Assembly (NCBI GenBank): GCA_964577825.1
Contig: CAZOBJ010000089.1
Span: forward strand, 1-12,943
Reading direction: 5' to 3'
DNA from: CAZOBJ01 sp964577825
Lineage (GTDB): Bacteria > Planctomycetota > SZUA-567 > JAFGNG01
DNA length: 12,943 nt
The stretch's first letter is position 1. Each line of letters opens with the position of its first letter. This document shows positions 1-4,957 of the stretch, piece after piece. Position numbers and translations under genes: made by a program. The notes under the pieces were generated by a model. The model saw only the letters and a list, made by a program, of their open reading frames with translations. It made no database searches and was not told the DNA's origin.

Positions 1-21
1 TTCCCCTGCCAGGAACCTCAT
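1..21 (-). CDS. Possible 5' end of a minus-strand gene leaving the window
   Basis: Seven codons (MRFLAGE) are visible from an ATG at 21-19 before the sequence ends. The start is suggested by GGAGGTGATC on the minus strand (plus 40-31), a ten-base match to the usual anti-Shine-Dalgarno tail of 16S rRNA, 9 nt before the ATG. This spacing is on the long side, and a GTG at 36-34 in the same frame is an alternative start. Too little is present to assign a family. It could also be chance. Confidence 0.25.
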
Positions 22-30
22 GGTGTTCTT

Positions 31-40
31 GATCACCTCC
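31..40 (-). promoter_or_regulatory. Extended Shine-Dalgarno-like sequence
   Basis: The minus strand reads GGAGGTGATC, complementary over ten bases to the common 3' end of bacterial 16S rRNA. It lies 9 nt upstream of the ATG at 21-19. The length of the match is unusual, but the gene it would serve is almost entirely outside the window. Confidence 0.3.
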
Positions 41-82
41 AGGTCTTGGGGCGAATATCAGGACAACAGTGATGAGCTCCCA

Positions 83-310
83 TCAGATCAGGACGTCAAT
101 CGAGAACGCGCGGTAGTCAAACACGGTGCGTGTGCACTTCCAGCCATTGTCGAGTGGAATGTGATGAGGGCTTGCCCCGCAGACAGGCATGATGATGGGA
201 AGAGGCAATCCTCTACAATCTCCGCAAATACAACACTCGGTCTCGACGACGACCGATGCTGCCGTGATCCCGAGCGCCACGAGAGCGAGGACGAAATGCC
301 TCTTCAGCAT
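83..310 (-). CDS. Small Cys-rich secreted or membrane-anchored hypothetical protein
   Basis: This is a 75-residue protein of unknown family. It starts with a positively charged MLKRH segment and then a hydrophobic stretch (about residues 6-21, VLALVALGITAASVVV), typical of a Sec signal peptide or a single membrane anchor. The rest contains six cysteines, including a CCICGDC cluster just after the hydrophobic segment, which could form disulfides outside the cytoplasm or bind a metal. The ATG is preceded by GAGGAG and GGAAGCAGG, a credible ribosome binding region. A -35/-10 pair at 402-374 lies about 60 nt upstream. After the TGA stop the same frame stays open to the window edge, so truncation of a longer protein by a nonsense mutation is possible. 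The protein is short and I recognise no homologue, so confidence that it is a gene is moderate. Confidence 0.45.
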   Translation of the reverse strand: MLKRHFVLALVALGITAASVVVETECCICGDCRGLPLPIIMPVCGASPHHIPLDNGWKCTRTVFDYRAFSIDVLI

Positions 311-373
311 CCTGCTTCCAACTCCTCATTCGGCGGCAATCCACTCTTTGCCGCCCAAAGCCATCTGACGGTA

Positions 374-402
374 AGCCTACTCCTCCATGCAGCCCGCGTC
401 AA
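374..402 (-). promoter_or_regulatory. Candidate promoter for the small Cys-rich gene, overlapping repeat copy 1
   Basis: On the minus strand TTGACG (402-397, five of six to TTGACA) is followed after 17 bp by TAGGCT (379-374, three of six to TATAAT). The -35 lies in the repeat and the -10 just outside it. Transcription would start near 367, about 55 nt before the ATG at 310. The -10 is weak. The same arrangement is present at repeat copy 2. Confidence 0.3.
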
Positions 403-507
403 TCACTTCGTGGCCGCATACCAGTGGCACGTCGCCTCTCGCCTGCGAGGCGCGACGAAGTGCCCTCGTCGGCCCTGCCCTGACCGAGGCGCATGTCATC
501 GCCCGCG
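395..507. repeat. Intergenic repeat, copy 1
   Basis: About 113 bp align with 1650-1764 at roughly 85 percent identity by eye, with mismatches spread along the length and two small indels near one end. Both copies contain an imperfect hairpin: CGTCGC and CCT on one side face AGG and GCGACG on the other, around 430-456 here. Neither copy shows a credible protein. It sits between the sterol desaturase gene and the small Cys-rich gene. It may be a REP-like or MITE-like intergenic element, a structured RNA, or a shared upstream regulatory module. Confidence 0.75.
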
Positions 508-654
508 TCTCTTGAGCGCTCGTACCATCCGTCGTAGGCCTCGGCGCTTTTGTCCAAGGGCTGGTTCATGGCTAGATCGCCACTGATCACCACTGTGTAT
601 ACTAGATGATACTCTCCCCACCGCGTATCTTTGCTTCTCGTCTGCAGGGGCATT

Positions 655-1593
655 TCATCCAGTCATGCGCGCACGTCCATCCGGGTCCCATCCCGTTCTG
701 GTCCGCGAGTCACCGCCTTGAGGCGTTCGCCAGTAATCGCGTTGCCGCCTGAACGGAAGTGCTAGGACTGACACCGGCGAGTTATCCTCCGGGCGCGTGT
801 ATCCCGCAACTCCGATACGGATTCTGTCCTGCGGCACGTTGAGACGGAGCGTGCGATGCAGTGAATCCCACCAGCGGAATACAACCGAGTAGTTCGAATT
901 TGTTTCGTCGCGAATCATGGAATGATGGACCCCGTGCATCCGAGGAGTGACAAAAACAAGATTGAGCGCCCGTTCCAGCCTAACAGGCAGGCGCAGGTTG
1001 CTGTGATGGAGCACGGTACCGCTCAGGAACAGCAACTCATATACAGCGATCGCCAATGCGCTCGGGCCGACTAACCCGATCTGCACCGCACGGAACGCGG
1101 AGGAATACGCGATCTCCCCGGCGTGGAAGCGGAACGCAGTCGTGGAATCCAGGTCGGGGTCGATGTGGTGCACGTTATGAAAGCGCCACAACAGCGGCCA
1201 GATGTGGTTCAACCGGTGCCACCAATAGAAAGTCAAGTCCAGTAAGAGGACCCCCGCGGCGAGAGACACCGACGTCGGCAAACCAGCCAGGCGCAATAGC
1301 CCGAACTCCGCGTTGCGAGTCCAGTCCAGCGCACCCCGGATCGTCGGCGCAACGGTAAGGGCTGCGACGCCCAGCGCCATTGCCACGGCCGCCGCGTTCA
1401 GCCCAACGCGGCCCCACCCCGGCCGCGTCGAACGGCGCAACGGACGCACGCGTTCGATTCCGAACAGGAACGCGAACAATGCGGCCACAACCCACGGGGT
1501 CCAAGTCTCCAAAACATCGCTCAAAGGCGGGGTCTCTTTTGATGATTCCGCATTTCCTCGGGGATTGGGTTCGCCGCTTCCATGGAACCACAA
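655..1593 (-). CDS. Sterol desaturase / fatty acid hydroxylase superfamily membrane protein
   Basis: This is a di-iron membrane oxygenase of the FA_hydroxylase (sterol desaturase) superfamily. Members insert oxygen or a double bond into lipid chains or sterols in the membrane. The eight-histidine signature is visible: HRLNH at 126-130, HNVHH at 139-143 and HGVHH at 220-224, with extra H157 (FRFHAGE) and H196/H197 (HHSNLRLP). Hydrophobic segments lie at about 33-47, 63-84, 105-125 and 161-190. The first possible codon is TTG at 1593, with no ATG before the conserved region. A TTG at residue 24 (position 1524) preceded by AAAAGAGA is an equally likely or better start, giving 289 residues. The C-terminal 30 residues are polar and unconserved-looking. 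The substrate cannot be told from sequence. No lipid-metabolism partner lies next to it. A candidate promoter with its -35 in repeat copy 2 lies just upstream. Confidence 0.9.
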   Translation of the reverse strand: MWFHGSGEPNPRGNAESSKETPPLSDVLETWTPWVVAALFAFLFGIERVRPLRRSTRPGWGRVGLNAAAVAMALGVAALTVAPTIRGALDWTRNAEFGLLRLAGLPTSVSLAAGVLLLDLTFYWWHRLNHIWPLLWRFHNVHHIDPDLDSTTAFRFHAGEIAYSSAFRAVQIGLVGPSALAIAVYELLFLSGTVLHHSNLRLPVRLERALNLVFVTPRMHGVHHSMIRDETNSNYSVVFRWWDSLHRTLRLNVPQDRIRIGVAGYTRPEDNSPVSVLALPFRRQRDYWRTPQGGDSRTRTGWDPDGRARMTG

Positions 1594-1628
1594 ATAGCCT
1601 GGCCGCTCCAGCGCTCATCCGAACGGGC

Positions 1629-1657
1629 ATGCTAGCCCCGCGTACAGGGCGCGTCAA
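1629..1657 (-). promoter_or_regulatory. Candidate promoter for the sterol desaturase gene, overlapping repeat copy 2
   Basis: On the minus strand TTGACG (1657-1652) is followed after exactly 17 bp by TAGCAT (1634-1629, four of six to TATAAT). Transcription would begin near 1622. That leaves a leader of about 30 nt to the TTG at 1593 or about 100 nt to the TTG at 1524. The -35 is at the inner edge of the repeat, as at copy 1. Confidence 0.4.
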
Positions 1658-1764
1658 TCCTTTCCTGGCCGCATCCCAGTGGCACGTCGCCTTTCGGCTG
1701 CGAGGTGCGACGTAGTGGCCTTGTCGGCCCCTTCTCTTGATCGACGCGCATGTCATGGCCCGCG
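1650..1764. repeat. Intergenic repeat, copy 2
   Basis: This is the second copy of the element at 395-507, in the same orientation. The best conserved blocks are CGCGTCAATC, the stretch around CCAGTGGCACGTCGCCT, TGCGAGG, GCGACG and GCGCATGTCAT. The stem-loop is kept despite substitutions in it. The copy lies in the 358-bp gap between the divergently oriented sterol desaturase and DUF4838 genes. That gap otherwise holds only the two candidate promoters. Confidence 0.75.
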
Positions 1765-1899
1765 CGCCAAATCCGCGTCGCCGCGGAGTCATCCGCAACC
1801 ATCCACAGCCACACGAAGAAAGACAAATGGTGGAGGGAATGCGGCTGGGAGGGTACGGCCGTAAGCTGCTGGAACTCGACTGTCTCGAAGCGGATGGTC

Positions 1900-1927
1900 T
1901 TGACTGGGTCTCCGACGCGTCCATAAT
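1900..1927 (+). promoter_or_regulatory. Sigma70-like promoter for the DUF4838 gene
   Basis: TTGACT (1900-1905, five of six) and CATAAT (1922-1927, five of six) are separated by 16 bp. Transcription would start near 1934. That is only about 18 nt before the first GTG at 1952, which favours one of the later start codons (1985 or 2012) for the gene. Confidence 0.5.
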
Positions 1928-1951
1928 TAGGATAGATCGGCGGGTTTTCGC

Positions 1952-3832
1952 GTGATGGCGGCCGAGCAAGAGGCTTCGGATACTGTGCCGTTGAGAGAAT
2001 GGGCTGGTGCCGTGGGGTATGGGACGGAGCGATATGGGACGCTTTGCGCGCTTGCGTGCGCGGCGTTGCTGTTGAGCGCGGACGCGGCGGGGGCTCCGGC
2101 GCGCAGCGAAGCGGAGACGCTCCGAAAGGCGGAGAGGCCGATGAAGATCGCGTTGGTCGTTCGCGGAGAGAGCCCCTATTGCATTCGGCTCTGTGCCGAG
2201 CCGGATGGCGCGTCCGAGTTCGCGGCCGAAGAGTTGCGGCGCTTCGTTGAGAAGGCCAGCGGGGCGCGTCTGGTCATTGAAAAAGGCGGTGCTGGCGCGT
2301 CCCCCTGCATCCGGATCGGAAACATCCGACGCGATGAGAGTCTCCGGGAGTCTCTAGGCACGACGCGCGTCGAGAAGTTGACTGCCGACGGCCATTTCCT
2401 GGCCAGAGGCGAGTACTTCTCCATCAGCATGTCCGGCCGGGATATTATCATCGCCGGGAGCGGGCCGCGCGGGACGTGCTATGGCGTCTACGAATTCCTC
2501 GAACGCTTCTTGGATTGCGGGTTCGGCATGCGAGATTTTGAGGCGGCCTATGTGAGCGAGGCAGTCGCAAAGCGGAACGCCATCGAGATTCCGGCCGATG
2601 TGGATATTGTGCAGGGGCCTGCCTTTCCGATTCGAACCCTTCTGACCCACTGGGGCCCCAGGGGGCCCTATGCGGCATTGTGGGCGCTTCGGCAACGATG
2701 CAATGTCATCGAGCTCTATCCGGAGCAGTTGCCCGAGAGAATGCGGGAGAGCGAGTTGCTGGTTCCCCAGGGGCATCACCATGAGTTCTTTCGCACCGTG
2801 GTCGATCTGGCGCTGGAATACTACAAGGAGCATCCAGGCGCTCTGGAGCTGGACCAGATGCGACGCATCCGCGAGGACAGCAGTCGAGCGCCTGGCACCA
2901 ACTGGGCCAGAGGCGGTCCGGGGCGCGGGCTTTTCTGCTTCAGTTCTCCGGCGACCGTCGATTTCTTCGCCACGGGCATCAAGGAATATGCACGCCGGAA
3001 CCCTGGGACGAAGATCGTTCAACTTACGACGCCGGACGGCGGATTCTACAATTACGCGGAGCGTGGGGGGGGCTACGCGCCGGACGCATGCTATTGTCCC
3101 GCCTGCCAAGAGGAGTTGGAGCGGATTCAGACTGAACGCGCCGCGGGCCGCTACGCCGATTGGGGCGCATTCGTGCTGAAGTTCAGAAACGCGGTTATGG
3201 AAAAGGTCGCCAGAGAGTACCCGGACCTGCATGCCGTGTCGCTGGCCTACATCAACTACTCGGCCAACCCGTCAGGCGTGCGGCCCCATCCGCATCTGCT
3301 AATCTGGTACACGATCCAGCAAGGGGACTGGTTCGAGTACCACGGGAAGAGATCGACGCAGGCGGAGGAACGACTCCTGCAATGGGTGAAGGCCGCCGCG
3401 GATTCCCGGCAGGTCACGATCTGGAATGCGCGGGCGCGCCGCCGGGCGTACTGCGGATTTGATGTCGTTTTCGAGGAAGAGGCGCCGCTCTACGTCAAGT
3501 ATCGTCTGGGCGGAGGCAATGTCCGGCCCGGCATGCCCTATTCGCAATTTCGCGCGCGGATGTTATGGGACCCCTCCGTGCCGCGCGAGACGCTGGAGAA
3601 CGATTACGCGCGCCGGAACTTCCATGCCGCGGCTCCGGTGATGCGCGCCGTTGCGGACAAGATGCGGAAGGCAAACCTGAGCGACCCCGCGCAGAAGGCC
3701 AAGGCCCGCGAGGAAATTGTCGAGTTGCTGGCGCAAGCCAAGGCGGCCGTGGACGGCGATGAGGACGCGCGGCGCAATGTCGCCGTGAATGAAGCCCTGC
3801 TCCTCGATACGACGTTGGCGAAAGAGGAGTGA
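1952..3832 (+). CDS. Secreted DUF4838 domain-containing protein (alpha-glucuronidase-like N-terminal fold)
   Basis: This protein of up to 626 residues resembles the DUF4838 family, secreted proteins of probable glycan-related but unproven function, often found near glycoside hydrolases and sulfatases. A signal peptide is visible as LCALACAALLLSA followed by small residues (DAAGAPA). Starts at GTG 1952 or ATG 1955 would leave a long leader before it, so GTG at 2012 (residue 21) is a good alternative: it puts a short charged n-region directly before the hydrophobic core. Residues about 60-195 resemble the GH67 N-terminal-like domain that precedes DUF4838 (FAAEELRRFVEKASG, then DIIIAGSGPRGTCYGVYEFLE cut short here). 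The family-type cysteine knuckle CYCPAC is at 380-385, after a TTPDGGFYNY segment. The late conserved MLWDP motif is present. The stretch between about residues 480 and 530 looks shorter than usual for the family. The gene is monocistronic, and its third-position GC bias looks weaker than that of the glg operon. Confidence 0.8.
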   Translation: MMAAEQEASDTVPLREWAGAVGYGTERYGTLCALACAALLLSADAAGAPARSEAETLRKAERPMKIALVVRGESPYCIRLCAEPDGASEFAAEELRRFVEKASGARLVIEKGGAGASPCIRIGNIRRDESLRESLGTTRVEKLTADGHFLARGEYFSISMSGRDIIIAGSGPRGTCYGVYEFLERFLDCGFGMRDFEAAYVSEAVAKRNAIEIPADVDIVQGPAFPIRTLLTHWGPRGPYAALWALRQRCNVIELYPEQLPERMRESELLVPQGHHHEFFRTVVDLALEYYKEHPGALELDQMRRIREDSSRAPGTNWARGGPGRGLFCFSSPATVDFFATGIKEYARRNPGTKIVQLTTPDGGFYNYAERGGGYAPDACYCPACQEELERIQTERAAGRYADWGAFVLKFRNAVMEKVAREYPDLHAVSLAYINYSANPSGVRPHPHLLIWYTIQQGDWFEYHGKRSTQAEERLLQWVKAAADSRQVTIWNARARRRAYCGFDVVFEEEAPLYVKYRLGGGNVRPGMPYSQFRARMLWDPSVPRETLENDYARRNFHAAAPVMRAVADKMRKANLSDPAQKAKAREEIVELLAQAKAAVDGDEDARRNVAVNEALLLDTTLAKEE

Positions 3833-4173
3833 GTTTCTCCGGCCAGGGCGGCACGGCGCGTCCGTACGATTCCACCATCGACGTGCGCACGCGTCTGGTG
3901 CCGTGCGGCTGCAACTGATTGCAGCGCGTGTTCTACTCCACAAGGAACCGGGATCGAAAAGCGGAACCAAGCTTCCAAGCCCCTGCGATGCAAGCGGCTA
4001 CGAATCGCGGGACGAGTTTGGCGACGTCCCGACAAATCAGAGAAACAGAGAGAGAATCGGACCCGATCCCGCCCCGAGAGGCCCAACTAGACAGCACCTC
4101 GTCCCGCCGCGCAACCGAATCCCCGGACGGCCAGCCGTCGCAACCCCTTGCCCACAAAGCGCATATACGCAAA
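3833..4173. other. Gene-free spacer after the DUF4838 gene
   Basis: I see no credible gene in this stretch of about 340 bp. It holds three inverted repeats: a 28-bp dyad at 3873-3900, a perfect 7-bp stem with 4-nt loop at 3908-3925 (GCTGCAA/TTGCAGC), and a 7-bp stem with 10-nt loop at 4008-4031 (CGGGACG/CGTCCCG). None is followed by a T-run, so none is a clear intrinsic terminator, though any could end the upstream transcript with Rho. Confidence 0.6.
3908..3925. repeat. Short perfect inverted repeat downstream of the DUF4838 gene
   Basis: GCTGCAA and TTGCAGC are separated by CTGA. The hairpin lies 76 nt after the stop codon. The absence of a U-tract makes it a weak terminator candidate. It may only protect the 3' end of the mRNA. 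Confidence 0.3.
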
Positions 4174-4199
4174 GACCCGCCGACTGGCATCGGCGGGTC
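4174..4199 (-). terminator. Intrinsic terminator of the tmRNA gene
   Basis: A perfect 10-bp stem, GACCCGCCGA and TCGGCGGGTC, encloses a 6-nt loop (4184-4189). It starts 34 nt after the 3' end of the tmRNA. On the minus strand it is followed by TTTGCGTAT, a short U-tract. The symmetric stem with ATTTC on the other side could also stop plus-strand transcripts coming from the DUF4838 side. Confidence 0.7.
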
Positions 4200-4233
4200 A
4201 TTTCGCGCGGAGAGCCTTTCCTCTCCGGTCGTC

Positions 4234-4588
4234 TGGTGGAGGCGGCGGGAATCGAACCCGCGTCCTGCAATAGACCCCGTTGAGACATCTCCGTGCGCAG
4301 TCGACGCCTATGTCTCGCGCGGGCCGGGACGCCGACCACCGATCCGCGCCAGCCCGGTTTGGTTCTCGCCGGGCGCACGCTCCGGGCCGGGCGCACGTCT
4401 GGCCAGCCGATGTCGGCCCGTGGCTCCCGCTATCGGCGTCGCAGGGCACGGGGGCCGCCTATGCTAGGCAGCCAGAGCGTAGTTCGTGTTGGCAGATGTT
4501 TGTCTGCGATCGGCTTTTAACGAGGCCAGCCGATCAACCTCGGCACGCAGTCTCAGCAGGCTCCATCCAGTCGATACCAGTCGCCCCC
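4234..4588 (-). ncRNA. ssrA: tmRNA (transfer-messenger RNA)
   Basis: This RNA rescues stalled ribosomes together with SmpB and tags the unfinished protein for proteolysis. The 3' end is tRNA-like: a T arm GCGGG-TTCGATT-CCCGC, then CGCCTCC, A and CCA (CCA at 4236-4234). It pairs with the 5' end GGGGGCG (4588-4582), which is followed by the tmRNA-type D-loop region ACTGGTATCGACTGG. A long-range P2 helix joins CCTGC and TGAGAC near 4560-4550 with GTCTCA (4286-4281) and GCAGG (4268-4264). Pseudoknot PK1 is perfect: CGAGG (4542-4538) with CCTCG (4525-4521), and GATCGGCT (4535-4528) with AGCCGATC (4515-4508). The tag frame runs from GCC 4493 to TAG 4464 and encodes ANTNYALAA. The base four before the resume codon is A, as expected. 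The total of 355 nt is normal for a one-piece tmRNA. CCA is genome-encoded. Confidence 0.96.
4464..4493 (-). other. tmRNA proteolysis-tag reading frame (ANTNYALAA, stop TAG)
   Basis: The resume codon GCC is followed by AAC ACG AAC TAC GCT CTG GCT GCC and a TAG stop. With the alanine carried by the tmRNA the added tag would be A-ANTNYALAA, ending in the canonical YALAA recognised by ClpXP-type proteases. It is one residue shorter than the E. coli tag and has no acidic residue. The choice of resume codon rests on the frame that gives YALAA and on the A at -4. Confidence 0.85.
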
Positions 4589-4641
4589 TCCCTAGGTAGG
4601 CTCCCGGCCGGCCGCTCTCCGAGGCCGGTCCGGGTACCTAT

Positions 4642-4670
4642 ATTATACCCTCCAAACCCGAGATTCGCAA
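4642..4670 (-). promoter_or_regulatory. Promoter of the tmRNA gene
   Basis: The minus strand has TTGCGA (4670-4665, four of six) and a perfect TATAAT (4647-4642) separated by 17 bp. Transcription would start near 4635, giving a leader of about 47 nt before the mature 5' end at 4588, to be removed by RNase P. This is the best promoter in the window, as expected for a stable RNA. Confidence 0.8.
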
Positions 4671-4815
4671 GCGCCGTCCGGCCTCGTCCGGGGGCATGGC
4701 AGGCCTGGCCAAGGCCGTCCACGGTACGCCTCTTGCACGGACCTCCGACGGACCGAAGCGGCCGAGCGCGAGGCTGAGGCGACAGGCCCCGGCACCTCGG
4801 CCGCAACCCGGGGTC

Positions 4816-4844
4816 TTGACACCCGGTTGCGCCGGGACTATTCC
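4816..4844 (+). promoter_or_regulatory. Candidate promoter of the glgE operon with an inverted repeat in the spacer
   Basis: A perfect TTGACA (4816-4821) is followed after 17 bp by TATTCC (4839-4844), a poor -10. The spacer contains CCCGG-TTGCG-CCGGG (4822-4836), a 5-bp inverted repeat that could be an operator or a hairpin. Transcription would start near 4851, leaving a leader of about 107 nt before the glgE GTG. The weak -10 suggests a need for an activator, but that is inference. Confidence 0.4.
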
Positions 4845-4942
4845 TAGGGCTCGCTGCACGTGTGGGGCAGCGCGCTGTACGCCCGGCATTCGGATCAGGG
4901 CCCGTGGGGGTCGGCCCGTGTTCGGGGCCCCTGGCCCCTTGC

Positions 4943-4947
4943 AGGAA
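4943..4947 (+). promoter_or_regulatory. Ribosome binding site fixing the glgE start
   Basis: AGGAA lies 10 nt before GTG 4958. The upstream codons of the same open frame (from GTG 4862) encode a Gly/Pro-rich stretch unlike GlgE N-termini and partly overlap the presumed leader. This is why the start was moved to 4958. GTG 4964 is the next alternative. Confidence 0.5.
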
Positions 4948-4957
4948 GCTCAGGCTC

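Noticed and set aside
31..40. GATCACCTCC on the plus strand as the 3' end of a 16S rRNA gene
   Set aside because: Only these ten bases match; the preceding sequence is not the conserved 16S helix 45 region. It is better read as a Shine-Dalgarno sequence on the other strand.
20..586. 188-codon plus-strand frame across repeat copy 1
   Set aside because: Its only similarity is to a reading of repeat copy 2 (VNxFxAAxQWHVA), which reflects the DNA repeat. It also overlaps the better supported small minus-strand gene.
1175..1969. 264-codon minus-strand frame overlapping the sterol desaturase gene and repeat copy 2
   Set aside because: Arg-rich and low-complexity in composition, and it crosses a gene with clear histidine motifs in another frame.
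4234..4270. A tRNA gene at the T-arm and CCA sequence
   Set aside because: No anticodon arm follows at tRNA distance. The 5' acceptor strand is 318 nt away with a pseudoknot and tag frame between, which defines tmRNA.
4198..4777. Several open frames through 4198-4777
   Set aside because: They run through the tmRNA gene, whose structure and tag explain this sequence.
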